DNA from: Enterococcus hermanniensis
GTDB lineage: Bacteria; Bacillota; Bacilli; Lactobacillales; Enterococcaceae
Length of the DNA stretch: 64,000 nucleotides
Direction: 5' to 3'
Assembly: GCF_001885945.1 (NCBI RefSeq)
Contig: NZ_JXKQ01000002.1
Span: 1-64,000 of the forward strand
Below, in pieces: positions 22,697 to 32,019 of the stretch. The first letter of the stretch is position 1. Each line of letters starts with the position of its first letter. The notes below the pieces were generated by a model. The model worked only from the letters and a program-made list of their open reading frames with translations. It made no database searches and was not told the DNA's origin. The position numbers and the translations under genes are program-made.

Positions 22697-24649
22697 TTGA
22701 AATTTAATTTTAGTAAAAAAAAATTAGCGCTAATCGGAATGGTTGTCCTTATTTTAGTTATCGGTTGGATTTCAAATGCTGAAATTGCTGAAGAAACAGC
22801 ACAAAAAAATATATTTTTATTGCTATTACTAATGTTTCTTAGCGTTTCACTGGTATTTAAGTTTGAAAGTATTCCTATAAAAATAAGTTTATTTCTTAAA
22901 ATAAGTGGGATTTTATTTTCAGTAATTACTATTTTTTTAGGAATCGAGCAGCTTGCCAGTGTTTCAACCAAGACGTTATTGTTTGAAAATCACACAGCCG
23001 TACTATATGGTTGCTATTTTATTATTGGAATAACGGCATTGTTTTTTGCTATTAGTGGTTCAATTCCTATTAGTATCATGGGGACAGCTGTCATAGGATG
23101 TGTGTTTGGCATTGTTAATTACTATTTACTAGCGTTGCGTGAGCGTCCGTTACTTCCTGAAGATATAAACGGTGTAAGTACTTTAAAGAATATTATTGCG
23201 CAGTATCATTTTTATTTAGATCATGATATTTACGAATTCATTCTATTGTTATTATGTATTGCTTTACTTTCACAGTTTTTAATCATCAAATTCACTTATG
23301 TTCGCGTAAAATCGTTAACGCGTATCATCTGTTTTATTTTCGCTATATTAGTACCTACGACAATTTATGGGCGTTGGAATGTTCATGGTGTACCAGTAAG
23401 CATAAATCATTTTAATATGAAAAAAAGTATGGAACAAAATGGTAGCTTAGTTAATTTTGCGGCAGTTGCTGCTACGAGTGGAGCGAAAAAACCTTCTGGC
23501 TATTCTGTAACTCAATTAAAAAAACTATCGAAAAATTATTCTTCTGAATCAATTGATTCGAGCCAAGTAGAACCGGATGTAGTAGTTATCTTAGGCGAAA
23601 GTTGGTCGAATCTAACAGCTAGTAAAAAAATAAGGACGAATCAGCCAGTATTGCCCAACTTGGATTCGATCGGTAATACTGATATGACACGTTCGGGCAG
23701 GCTGCTAGTCAATGGTTTTGGAGGTGGAACCTCACGTTCTGAATTCGAGTTGTTCACAGGAACAAATGCGCTTTATCGCTTAAGTGAGTCTCCCTATCAA
23801 TCGTATCAAAATAAACACATTCCTAACTTAGTCAGTAATTTTCGCGACCAAGGGTATGATACTACTGCATTACATACTGAGCGTAAGGAGAATTGGAATC
23901 GAGATTCAGCGTATGGAGACTTTGGTTTTACAAAATTTAAAGACGTTGATTATTTCAAAAATCAACCCAACTCTGCTAGAAAAGGGTCATTCATGAGCGA
24001 TTCGGTATTATACGATGAAACGTTAAATATCTTAAATGAATCAGAAAATCCTCAATTCATATTTTGTATTACTATGCAGACCCATGGTGATTATTCCAGT
24101 AGTAATTATCACTCGAAAATAAAAATTAATGAGCCTGAGGGGACCTACCCATTGGCCGAACAATACTTGGGATTAATGAACGACAGTGACCAATCGATTA
24201 ATGCCTTTCTTGAGAAATTGAGTCAGCGTAAAAGACCAACAGCTGTTCTGATGTTTGGTGATCATACGCCTAAAGTAGAGACGGAATTTTTAAGTGCAGC
24301 TTTTGAGAAAAAGGGGAAAACTGGGTATTATGAAACATTCTATAAAATTTGGTCTAATTATAAATTAGCCTCGGTAGATAATGTAAACGCTTCTATTTTG
24401 AGCACGAATTATTTAGGAGCTTATTTTTGTGCTACGGCAAATATACCTTTGACTGGTTATCAGAAATACTTAGTAGAAAACGCTAAAGAATATCCAGTTC
24501 TAAGCATTTCTAAGACGATGGATAGCCGACATCGCTCGATAGAGTATTCAAAGTTAGAGAATACCCCAATTATAAAAAATCAATCCAAACTACAATACAA
24601 TTTAATTTTTGATCAAAAAAATCAAATTTCAAAATTTTTTACGAAATGA
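22697..24649 (+). CDS. LtaS-like membrane sulfatase-fold phosphoglycerol transferase
   Basis: A protein of about 650 residues with five N-terminal membrane segments and a C-terminal alkaline-phosphatase/sulfatase domain. The domain shows VVVILGESWSNL (Glu near 301), GFGGGTSRSEFELFTG with the candidate nucleophile Thr near 345, TALHTERKENWNRDS and MLMFGDHTPK-like metal ligands (Asp 522, His 523). These correspond to the catalytic elements of LtaS/MdoB-type glycerol-phosphate transferases, though the Thr motif differs from the KTSDAE of the LtaS at 44 kb. TTG at 22697 has AAAGGAG seven bases upstream and is preferred to an ATG at 22670. The gene lies 13 bases before a GT2 polymerase, suggesting it decorates that polymer. 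Confidence 0.8.
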   Translation: MKFNFSKKKLALIGMVVLILVIGWISNAEIAEETAQKNIFLLLLLMFLSVSLVFKFESIPIKISLFLKISGILFSVITIFLGIEQLASVSTKTLLFENHTAVLYGCYFIIGITALFFAISGSIPISIMGTAVIGCVFGIVNYYLLALRERPLLPEDINGVSTLKNIIAQYHFYLDHDIYEFILLLLCIALLSQFLIIKFTYVRVKSLTRIICFIFAILVPTTIYGRWNVHGVPVSINHFNMKKSMEQNGSLVNFAAVAATSGAKKPSGYSVTQLKKLSKNYSSESIDSSQVEPDVVVILGESWSNLTASKKIRTNQPVLPNLDSIGNTDMTRSGRLLVNGFGGGTSRSEFELFTGTNALYRLSESPYQSYQNKHIPNLVSNFRDQGYDTTALHTERKENWNRDSAYGDFGFTKFKDVDYFKNQPNSARKGSFMSDSVLYDETLNILNESENPQFIFCITMQTHGDYSSSNYHSKIKINEPEGTYPLAEQYLGLMNDSDQSINAFLEKLSQRKRPTAVLMFGDHTPKVETEFLSAAFEKKGKTGYYETFYKIWSNYKLASVDNVNASILSTNYLGAYFCATANIPLTGYQKYLVENAKEYPVLSISKTMDSRHRSIEYSKLENTPIIKNQSKLQYNLIFDQKNQISKFFTK

Positions 24650-24662
24650 TTAGGAGAAAAAA

Positions 24663-26708
24663 ATGAAAAGAAAACGTAGCACGAAAGATCAAAAAAAACG
24701 AAAAAAAAGCTTACTTTATCTAACATTAATTACTTCAGTGATTTATATACTTTGGCGCTTATTTTTTACTTTACCTTTAACCTATGGAGCTTTATCGATT
24801 ACTGTAGGAGTGGTCTTACTACTATGTGAAGCCTTGACCATTATCGAAACGTTCACACATTTTATTAATACATCGCATGTTAAAATACCTGAAATGCCCA
24901 TTATTTCATCCGAACAATTCCCTACAGTTGATGTCCTAATTTGTACGCATAATGAAAGTGTTGAATTGCTTTATAAAACATTAAATGGTTGTAGTCATTT
25001 GACTTATCCCGATCAAACAAAGGTAGCAATTCATTTATGTGACGATAAAAATCGGGAAGAAATCAAAGAACTAGCTCTTAAGTTTGGTGCACACTATCAC
25101 GGCTTTGAAGGGAATGAATTTGCTAAAGCAGGTAATTTAAATCATGCACTTAAAAGTGGCAATTGCACAGGAGAATTGGTTGCTGTTTTAGATGCAGATA
25201 TGATCCCGACAAATGATTTTTTAATGGAAACAGTTCCTTATTTCTTACTACCTAAAATGAAAAAATCTGGTTATAAGTGGCAGTTAAGGACTGAAAAGGA
25301 GATCTATGAGGGAAAACCTATTGGCTTTGTTCAGACACGGCAGAGTTTCTACAACTTAGACACTTTTCAACGAAATCTTTATTTAGAAGATCATATTACC
25401 AATGAACAAGATTACTTTTATCGAGAAGTAAATCCTTCTCGTATTGCCTCTGGTTCTGCAGCATTTGCGGGATCAAATGTTGTATTTGATCGGGAGGCAT
25501 TGGATAAAATTAAGGGTTTTGCGACGCATAGTATTACTGAAGATTTGGCAACAAGTATTGAAATAGCGAGTCATGGTTATGAAGGGTTGGCATTAGACAA
25601 AGAATTAGCACATGGGTTGTCCCCGGACGATACCAGTTCTTTTATTAAGCAACGTCGTAGATGGAGTCGCGGCTCGGCTCAAAGCATTATTACTCAAAAA
25701 TTTTTTAAGAGCAATTTGTCATTGAGAAGTAAATTTAATTATTTTACAGCTTATATGTATTGGTGGACCTTCTTTCGTAGATTCGTATTTATTATTTGTC
25801 CAATTTTATTTAGTGTTTTTGATATAAAGGTGGCAGATACTAGTCTGCTGAGTTTGCTGATAATGTGGTTACCGTGTTATATCTTTTATAACCACTCTAT
25901 GAAAATCATGTCTGACTACACGATAAATACAATTCTAAGCTCGATTCAAGATACGATTCAATTTCCGTACATGATTGGATCAATTTTTTTTGGCACCTTG
26001 CAAATTCCAGAAAAAAACTTTGAAGTAACTTCTAAAGAAAGTATAAAAGGTCGAAATTCACAATTTCGTTTAGTTTGGCCCTTCATAATTTTGCTTATTC
26101 TTTCATTATGGGGAATATATTTAAGTGTGTATCGAATTTTTATACAAGGACATGAAGGCTCGGTAATTGTCTTGTATTGGCTGCTTTATAATCTGTTACC
26201 ACTCATAAATGCAGTAGTATATTATTATGGTCGTGAATTGGCTCGTGATAGTGAGTTGTATAACATTAAAACAGCCATCATTTGTAAAGGAGAAAGGGGT
26301 ACCTTTAAAGGAACAACAATTGGAATGAATGAAAATTATATAACCTTCAAATTGCATGAACAAATTGAATTACCTGAGCATGAATTAATAGATTTTACGC
26401 TCAAAGCGAATAACTATGAATACAGATTTAGTAATCTTCCGAAGAAGACGGCCAATGATGGGGTTTATTGCTTAGCTGTGGATTTTACTTGTTTAGAAGA
26501 AAATCAAAAACGTATTTTTTACCAAATTTTATATGACCGCCCCCATACATTAAATCGAAACATCAAGCTTACTTATTGGTCCGATGTGAGAATCTTAATT
26601 ATGGCACTGGTGACCCATCGTAAAAAATCCAGAGAAGAAGATCCATTTGAAGATAACGATCAAGATACAAATACGAATGATTTCAATGATATGGATGTAC
26701 TATACTAA
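24663..26708 (+). CDS. Cellulose-synthase-like processive glycosyltransferase (GT2)
   Basis: A 681-residue membrane protein with the BcsA/cellulose-synthase catalytic pattern: Asp in DVLICTHNE (90), HLCDDKNR (127-128), DAD (177-179), SITED (292-294) and QRRRW (330-334). Two membrane helices precede the domain and several follow. The C-terminal part (about 545-680) occupies the PilZ position, but the RxxxR and D/NxSxxG cyclic-di-GMP residues are not visible, so it may be a degenerate or different domain. It probably extrudes a beta-linked glucan. The LtaS-like gene 13 bases upstream is probably co-transcribed. No bcsB, bcsZ or bcsC homologue is nearby. A terminator follows. Confidence 0.85.
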   Translation: MKRKRSTKDQKKRKKSLLYLTLITSVIYILWRLFFTLPLTYGALSITVGVVLLLCEALTIIETFTHFINTSHVKIPEMPIISSEQFPTVDVLICTHNESVELLYKTLNGCSHLTYPDQTKVAIHLCDDKNREEIKELALKFGAHYHGFEGNEFAKAGNLNHALKSGNCTGELVAVLDADMIPTNDFLMETVPYFLLPKMKKSGYKWQLRTEKEIYEGKPIGFVQTRQSFYNLDTFQRNLYLEDHITNEQDYFYREVNPSRIASGSAAFAGSNVVFDREALDKIKGFATHSITEDLATSIEIASHGYEGLALDKELAHGLSPDDTSSFIKQRRRWSRGSAQSIITQKFFKSNLSLRSKFNYFTAYMYWWTFFRRFVFIICPILFSVFDIKVADTSLLSLLIMWLPCYIFYNHSMKIMSDYTINTILSSIQDTIQFPYMIGSIFFGTLQIPEKNFEVTSKESIKGRNSQFRLVWPFIILLILSLWGIYLSVYRIFIQGHEGSVIVLYWLLYNLLPLINAVVYYYGRELARDSELYNIKTAIICKGERGTFKGTTIGMNENYITFKLHEQIELPEHELIDFTLKANNYEYRFSNLPKKTANDGVYCLAVDFTCLEENQKRIFYQILYDRPHTLNRNIKLTYWSDVRILIMALVTHRKKSREEDPFEDNDQDTNTNDFNDMDVLY

Positions 26709-26749
26709 AAAGAAAGCAACGTCTTAATTGAGGACGTTGCTTTCTTTTA
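26708..26749. terminator. Terminator after the GT2 gene
   Basis: AAAGAAAGCAACGTC pairs with GACGTTGCTTTCTTT; A and T runs flank it, so it may also serve the leftward gene ending at 26765. Confidence 0.9.
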
Positions 26750-26764
26750 GGTTCCAACACTAGC

Positions 26765-27319
26765 TCACAGATTTAATAATAATTCGGTTCTTTTTCTTGT
26801 TGGTTCATTTAATGTAGTTAGTTCTTCATCAATTTTAGCAGCTTTAGCATCTTTTAAACTTAGTAAGCGGTAGATCAATCGTAAATCTTGGCGACGCACT
26901 TTGGGAAAGTGCTGAAGTAAGACTTGATTAAAGTCTGTATTCATTTGATTGAGACCGAACAATGGATCTTTTTGGATCGTATAATCGGTTAAAAAACGAT
27001 CCAGATCATAAACCGCAGCGGCTGAATTTTCAGGGACAAAACCATGTGCCCATGCAACAGTTAGTAAAACAAAGGTATCTGCATCGGATAAATCATGTTG
27101 AAATGCGATGATTAAACTTTGTTGGACCATGGTTTGAAGGGTTTCGAAAATTATTGGTTCATTTTTTTTGATGCGTAGAAAGTAGTTTGTGAAGCCATCG
27201 CTATTTAACAAATTCAAATCAATGGCTTTGAACCAATTGTAATGATGAGAATTTAAATAACTATAAGTTTTTCCATGTTTTTTTAGTGTTATTGTTGAGA
27301 GTTCTTGTTCTGTTTTCAT
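26765..27319 (-). CDS. Hypothetical protein
   Basis: This 184-residue soluble protein is not one I recognise. It is mixed helical with segments such as SYLNSHHYNWFKAIDLNLL and DADTFVLLTVAWAHGFVPEN. No signal peptide or membrane helix is evident. It stands alone, transcribed away from the ABC transporter operon, and shares the terminator region with the GT2 gene. A GGAG-type site before the ATG is weak (TTGGAGAAA). Confidence 0.7.
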   Translation of the reverse strand: MKTEQELSTITLKKHGKTYSYLNSHHYNWFKAIDLNLLNSDGFTNYFLRIKKNEPIIFETLQTMVQQSLIIAFQHDLSDADTFVLLTVAWAHGFVPENSAAAVYDLDRFLTDYTIQKDPLFGLNQMNTDFNQVLLQHFPKVRRQDLRLIYRLLSLKDAKAAKIDEELTTLNEPTRKRTELLLNL

Positions 27320-27435
27320 TTTTCTCCAACTTTCGTTTTTTGTTATTATACTACTTTATGTGTAAGCCAATCCTTTTGTCTCTGATTTTGATTAAGTTAT
27401 ACTGAGAATAAGTCATAATATTGAAAGGAAAACAC

Positions 27436-28971
27436 ATGAATGAATTAATCAATACATTTAATGAACGAAAAGAAGAATTATTAAGTGCGATTTTTGAACA
27501 TTTAGCGATTTCATTAAGTGCGTTATTAATCGCAGTAGTGATTGCTATACCACTGGCGATTCTTTTGAGTCAGCGAAAAAAATTGGCGGAAGTGGTTTTG
27601 CAACTAACGAGTATTCTGCAAACAATACCCTCATTGGCATTATTAGGACTATTGATTCCCTTTGTAGGTATCGGAACTGTTCCGGCATTGATCGCCTTGG
27701 TCGTGTATGCTTTATTGCCGATTTTTCAAAATACATATATTGGTTTAGCGGAGATTGATCCTTCAATCGAAGAAGCGGCTGATGCTTTTGGGATGTCGCG
27801 GATGCGTAAACTGTTACGGGTTGAATTGCCGATGGCGATGCCAGTCATTATTTCAGGAATTCGGACAGCATTAGTCTTAATTATCGGTACAGCGACATTG
27901 GCAGCGTTGATCGGAGCTGGTGGTCTAGGGACGTTTATTTTGTTAGGGATCGACCGAAATGATCCTAGTTTAACCTTGATTGGAGCAATTAGTGCCGCTC
28001 TACTAGCCATCATTTTTAGCGGCTTGATTCGCTTTTTACAGCATCGCAGTGGAAAAGCAACGCTGATTGCTTTAGGTGTGATTTGTTTAGGAATCGGGGG
28101 TATTTTCTTCGCTCAACATAATCCAGTTGGAAATGAAACGGTAACGATTGCTGGTAAGTTAGGTTCGGAACCAGATATTTTGATTAATATGTACAAAGAA
28201 GTCATTCAAGATGAAGATTCTTCGATCAATGTCGAATTGAAACCGAATTTTGGGAAGACGAGTTTCTTATTTAACGCAGTAAAAAGTGATCAAATCGATA
28301 TTTATCCTGAATTTACGGGAACTGTGCTAGAAAGTCTAGTAAAAGTACCAAAAAGTACGGCAGATGATTTATCACCAGCAGCAACGTATAAAGAAGCCAA
28401 TAAATTGTTGAAAGACCAATTCGAAATGGAATTGATCAAACCGATGAAATACGAAAATACCTATGCACTTGCAATGAAGAAAAGTGAAGCGCAAAAACGT
28501 GGAATCACAAAAATTTCAGATCTTAAAGCTCAGCAAGCTCAATTAAAAGCTGGATTCACTCTCGAATTTATCGATCGCAAAGACGGCTATCGTGGTATTC
28601 AAGACAAATATGGAGTGAATTTGAGTTCTGTTCAAAGTATGGAGCCTGCTCTGCGCTATCAAGCAATCAACAATGGGGATGTGGATGTAATCGATGCTTA
28701 CTCTACCGATAGTGAAATCAAACAATATGATTTAGTGACGCTTGAAGATGATTTGAATCTCTTCCCGCCTTATCAAGGCGCGCCTCTGATGAAACAAGAA
28801 TTCGCTGATGCACATCCTAAAGTGGTAAAAGCTTTGAATCGTTTAGCTGGAAAAATCACGGAAGATCAAATGGTTGAAATGAACTATTTAGTAAATGTTA
28901 AGAAAGAACAGCCAGCAAAAGTGGCGCATGACTTCTTAGTGAAAGAAAAAATCATTGGGGAGGAGCAGTAA
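27436..28971 (+). CDS. ABC transporter permease fused to substrate-binding domain (OpuC/EgtU type)
   Basis: This 511-residue protein joins a permease of six hydrophobic segments, with the EAA-like loop [30 protein letters not shown] (about 110-140), to a C-terminal periplasmic-type binding domain from about residue 235. The latter begins [22 protein letters not shown] and includes [12 protein letters not shown] and [17 protein letters not shown], typical of the choline/betaine-binding OpuAC fold. The same fused layout is known for compatible-solute carriers and for EgtU, the ergothioneine importer of Streptococcus pneumoniae. The disulfide reductase two genes downstream favours a thiol or thione substrate, but this is inference. 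ATG at 27436 follows AAGGA. Confidence 0.85.
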   Translation: MNELINTFNERKEELLSAIFEHLAISLSALLIAVVIAIPLAILLSQRKKLAEVVLQLTSILQTIPSLALLGLLIPFVGIGTVPALIALVVYALLPIFQNTYIGLAEIDPSIEEAADAFGMSRMRKLLRVELPMAMPVIISGIRTALVLIIGTATLAALIGAGGLGTFILLGIDRNDPSLTLIGAISAALLAIIFSGLIRFLQHRSGKATLIALGVICLGIGGIFFAQHNPVGNETVTIAGKLGSEPDILINMYKEVIQDEDSSINVELKPNFGKTSFLFNAVKSDQIDIYPEFTGTVLESLVKVPKSTADDLSPAATYKEANKLLKDQFEMELIKPMKYENTYALAMKKSEAQKRGITKISDLKAQQAQLKAGFTLEFIDRKDGYRGIQDKYGVNLSSVQSMEPALRYQAINNGDVDVIDAYSTDSEIKQYDLVTLEDDLNLFPPYQGAPLMKQEFADAHPKVVKALNRLAGKITEDQMVEMNYLVNVKKEQPAKVAHDFLVKEKIIGEEQ

Positions 28972-29925
28972 ATGGAATCAATTATTGAATTTAAAGATGT
29001 CAGTAAGGAATTTGAAGGCAATGTCGTATTAAAAGATTTGAACTTCTCCGTAAAAAAAGGCGAGATTTTTGTACTGGTTGGACCATCTGGAAGTGGGAAA
29101 ACGACATCCTTAAAAATGATCAACGGCTTGATCGAACCAACAGATGGCAATCTGTATTTCAAAGAAAAGCGGATCAAAGATTATAATATTCAAAAGTTGC
29201 GTTGGCAGATTGGATATGTATTGCAACAAATCGCACTCTTTCCAACAATGAGTGTGAAAGAGAATATTGAAGTAATTCCAGACATGCTTGGTTGGAAAAA
29301 AGACCGGCGTAATGAACGCGTGGATGAATTATTGCAAGAAGTAGACATGGACCCGGAACTATTTCGTGATCGGATGCCTAGCGAATTATCTGGTGGGCAA
29401 CAACAACGAATTGGGATCGTCAGGGCCTTAGCAGCAGAACCGGATATTATTTTGATGGATGAACCTTTCAGTGCCTTAGATCCAATCTCGCGAGCTAGTT
29501 TACAAGACTTAGTGATTAAATTGCATCAAAAATTAGGCAATACGATTATTTTTGTTACTCATAATATGAAAGAAGCAATGAAGATTGGTAGTCGAATTGC
29601 GGTTATGCATGAAGGAAAATTAATCCAGTGTGATACGCCTGAAGAAATTCGTAAAAATCCAGCAAATCAATTTGTCGAAGAGTTCTTTGATGAAACAACG
29701 GATGAAGTCTACACTCAAACCTTGGACGTGTTGTATAATGGCGGTTTTTATCAAGAGGCAACACAAAAAGAACGCACGTTGCCGATTTTAGCACTTGAAA
29801 CGAGTATGAGTGAAATATTTGATTTATTGGCAGAAAAAGACGCCTTTTATATCAAAGAACATGAAAAAATTATCGGAGTAGTCAATCGTAGTGATGTCTT
29901 TCGTTTCTTGAGTCAGGAGGGTTAA
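28972..29925 (+). CDS. ABC transporter ATP-binding protein (OpuCA/EgtV type)
   Basis: This 317-residue ATPase has Walker A GPSGSGKTTS, Q-loop LQQIALFPTMSV, signature LSGGQQQRIGIVRALA and Walker B IILMDEPFSALD, followed by a H-loop VTHNMKEAMKIG. The C-terminal about 75 residues resemble the regulatory region of osmoprotectant importers, with one recognisable CBS-like repeat (SEIFDLLAEKDAFYIKE). It starts immediately after the fused permease gene and ends one base before the reductase gene, so the three form one operon. Confidence 0.9.
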   Translation: MESIIEFKDVSKEFEGNVVLKDLNFSVKKGEIFVLVGPSGSGKTTSLKMINGLIEPTDGNLYFKEKRIKDYNIQKLRWQIGYVLQQIALFPTMSVKENIEVIPDMLGWKKDRRNERVDELLQEVDMDPELFRDRMPSELSGGQQQRIGIVRALAAEPDIILMDEPFSALDPISRASLQDLVIKLHQKLGNTIIFVTHNMKEAMKIGSRIAVMHEGKLIQCDTPEEIRKNPANQFVEEFFDETTDEVYTQTLDVLYNGGFYQEATQKERTLPILALETSMSEIFDLLAEKDAFYIKEHEKIIGVVNRSDVFRFLSQEG

Positions 29926-29926
29926 G

Positions 29927-31252
29927 ATGCCTAAATATGATGTAATTGTAATCGGTAGTGGGCCTGCGGGGAATGCAGCAGCCTATGCACTAAAAGAGCA
30001 AGGTAAAAATGTGGCGATAATCGAAGCCGATCTTTGGGGCGGTACTTGCCCGAATCGCGGGTGCGATCCGAAAAAGATGTTGATGAGTGGTGTTGAGGCT
30101 AAAATGCGGGTAGAGCGTTTAACAGGAAAAGGTTTTGAAACGTCACCTGAAATCAATTGGGAAGAATTGATGGCTTTCAAAAAAAGCTATACGGATTCAG
30201 TACCAGACAGCACGCAACACGGGTTAGCTTCAGCAAAAATCACAACCTATCATGGAACAGCTAGCTTTGTGGATTCAAAAACGATCGCTGTAGCCGATCA
30301 AAAATTAACTGCCGAACAATACTTGATTGCGACAGGACAGTCTCCCACTGTCTTGCCGCTTGAGGGAAAAGAACATTTGAGAAATAGCACGGATTTTTTA
30401 GCGTTAGAACAATTACCAAAAAAAGTCGCCTTTATTGGTGCTGGCTATATAGCATTTGAATTAGCCATCATCGCCAATGCGGCTGGAGCTCAGACCCATA
30501 TTATTCATCATAATGATCAACCTTTAAAGGGCTTTGATCGAGAATTGGTCAATCAATTAGTAGAACATTTAGAAGCAGCTGGAATCAATTTTCATTTTAA
30601 TATTGATACGCAAAAGATTGCTAAGCAAGCCGAGGGATATCAGATTATAGCGAATGATTTTGAATTGACGGCGGACTTAGTGATCGGTGCGACTGGACGT
30701 AAGCCCAATATCGATCATTTAGCTTTAGAAAAAGCTAATGTTGATTATGATAAAAAAGGGATCAAGGTGAATGAACGATTGCAAACAAGCCAAGCACATA
30801 TTTTTGCTTGCGGCGATGTATTAGCAAAAAATACGCCGAAATTAACACCTGTTGCAGGATATGAAGCAAGTTATGTGGTCGAGGCGATGAATGGACAAGT
30901 GTCAGCGATTGATTACCCGTTGATCCCAACGATCGTTTTTGGTGACCAACGTCTAGCACGCGTTGGCGTCAGTGAAAAAGAGTTAGCAGAACATTCCGAG
31001 AAGTATCACACGCAAACCATCGATTTAGCTGGTTGGTATACTTACCAACGAATTAATGATCAAGGCGCAAAAATCAAATTTGTTTATGACGAAGCAGATA
31101 AAATCGTTGCAATTACTTGTTTAAGCCAATTAGCCGATGAGCTGATCAATTATTTAGTCATTCTTTTGACGAAGCAGATCACGCATGCTGAATTAGAAAA
31201 ATTTATTTTTGCTTATCCTAGTCCTGCAAGCGATCTTTCATATTTTATCTAA
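29927..31252 (+). CDS. Pyridine nucleotide-disulfide oxidoreductase with altered C-terminal active site
   Basis: A 441-residue flavoprotein related to glutathione reductase. It has the FAD loop VIVIGSGPAGNAAAYAL, the redox disulfide GGTCPNRGCDPKKM, a second NAD(P) fold KVAFIGAGYIAFELAIIAN and FACGDVLAKNTPKLTPVAGYEA. At the dimer-interface end, where glutathione and lipoamide reductases carry HPTxxE, this protein reads AYPSPASDLSYFI, so the catalytic His and Glu are absent and Tyr stands near the His position. It is co-transcribed with the ABC transporter. A low-molecular-weight thiol disulfide is a plausible substrate; it is probably not a standard glutathione reductase. Confidence 0.85.
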   Translation: MPKYDVIVIGSGPAGNAAAYALKEQGKNVAIIEADLWGGTCPNRGCDPKKMLMSGVEAKMRVERLTGKGFETSPEINWEELMAFKKSYTDSVPDSTQHGLASAKITTYHGTASFVDSKTIAVADQKLTAEQYLIATGQSPTVLPLEGKEHLRNSTDFLALEQLPKKVAFIGAGYIAFELAIIANAAGAQTHIIHHNDQPLKGFDRELVNQLVEHLEAAGINFHFNIDTQKIAKQAEGYQIIANDFELTADLVIGATGRKPNIDHLALEKANVDYDKKGIKVNERLQTSQAHIFACGDVLAKNTPKLTPVAGYEASYVVEAMNGQVSAIDYPLIPTIVFGDQRLARVGVSEKELAEHSEKYHTQTIDLAGWYTYQRINDQGAKIKFVYDEADKIVAITCLSQLADELINYLVILLTKQITHAELEKFIFAYPSPASDLSYFI

Positions 31253-31279
31253 AACAGAGGCTAGCCTCTGTTTTTTTTA
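31251..31279 (+). terminator. Terminator of the transporter-reductase operon
   Basis: AAAACAGAGGCT and AGCCTCTGTTTT form a perfect inverted repeat followed by T run, directly at the reductase stop. Confidence 0.9.
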
Positions 31280-31327
31280 TTTTAGATATGCTACAGTTTA
31301 CGAAAATATGTTCCCATGGTGATGAAA

Positions 31328-32014
31328 ATGAAAACTACTTTAACGCAAGAAATAGAAAAAGCATTGTATTATTATTGTATTGAGACCGGTGCGATCGTAG
31401 TAGAAGAAGTCACGATGCCCGAAGATCAAGGAATTGTTGACACCTTGGCTTGCTTTTTTAAGCCAGATTTTACAGAATGGCGTTGCTACGAGTTGAAAGT
31501 AACCAAAGCAGATTTTTACTCTAAAGCCAAATTATCATTTGTCGGGCATTACAATTATTTTGTACTAACAGAAGCGTTATATGAAAAAGTCAAAGAAGAT
31601 ATCCCTAACGAAATCGGCGTATTGGTCTATCGACCCTATACAAAAGCTGAAGAACTACCAGCAGAAGGGACTTTTTTTGTAGCTAAGAAACCTTTACGGC
31701 AAGAACTGAAAGTAGACGAACAGGCCTTGACCCAACGTTTTATGGCTTCTTTGTTTCGCGAAGTCAGAAAAGCCAAGCGAATGGATTATGGGACAAGTTT
31801 CTTTTCAACCGAACAGCTATATAAAGAGTTGCGACGGCGTTTAGTTGACCAAGACAGTTTACATGAACATAATTATTACCAACGCTTTATTGAAGATGTC
31901 CGCGACGCGCGGATCGAAAGTTTAACTGAAGAATTGCGAGCCTTAGAACAGGACTATGAATTTTTACGTCAGCAACGTCAGGTACGGCGGCGCCCGACTG
32001 AACCATTGGAGTGA
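31328..32014 (+). CDS. MmcB-like PD-(D/E)XK fold protein
   Basis: A protein of about 228 residues whose first half carries a PD-(D/E)XK-type core: IVDTLACFF (Asp about 38), then WRCYELKVTKADFYSKAK (Glu 55, Lys 57), then HYNYFVLTEAL. This resembles MmcB-family DNA repair proteins and phage relatives. The second half (about 130-228) is charged and helical, ending in an Arg-rich coiled-coil-like tail. Three closely spaced ATGs (31316, 31322, 31328) make the start uncertain. The next gene begins about 6 bases downstream with overlapping translation signals, so the product probably works with the sce7725-family protein. Confidence 0.65.
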   Translation: MKTTLTQEIEKALYYYCIETGAIVVEEVTMPEDQGIVDTLACFFKPDFTEWRCYELKVTKADFYSKAKLSFVGHYNYFVLTEALYEKVKEDIPNEIGVLVYRPYTKAEELPAEGTFFVAKKPLRQELKVDEQALTQRFMASLFREVRKAKRMDYGTSFFSTEQLYKELRRRLVDQDSLHEHNYYQRFIEDVRDARIESLTEELRALEQDYEFLRQQRQVRRRPTEPLE

Positions 32015-32019
32015 TTAAA

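Noticed and set aside
24663-26708. Cyclic-di-GMP control of the GT2 protein through a PilZ domain, possibly linked to YajQ at 17.4 kb
   Set aside because: The RxxxR and D/NxSxxG residues of PilZ are not visible, no GGDEF or EAL gene is in the window, and YajQ proteins also bind other ligands.
29927-31252. Standard glutathione reductase
   Set aside because: The redox CPNRGC is present but the C-terminal HPTxxE is replaced by AYPSPASD, so the usual label is not supported.
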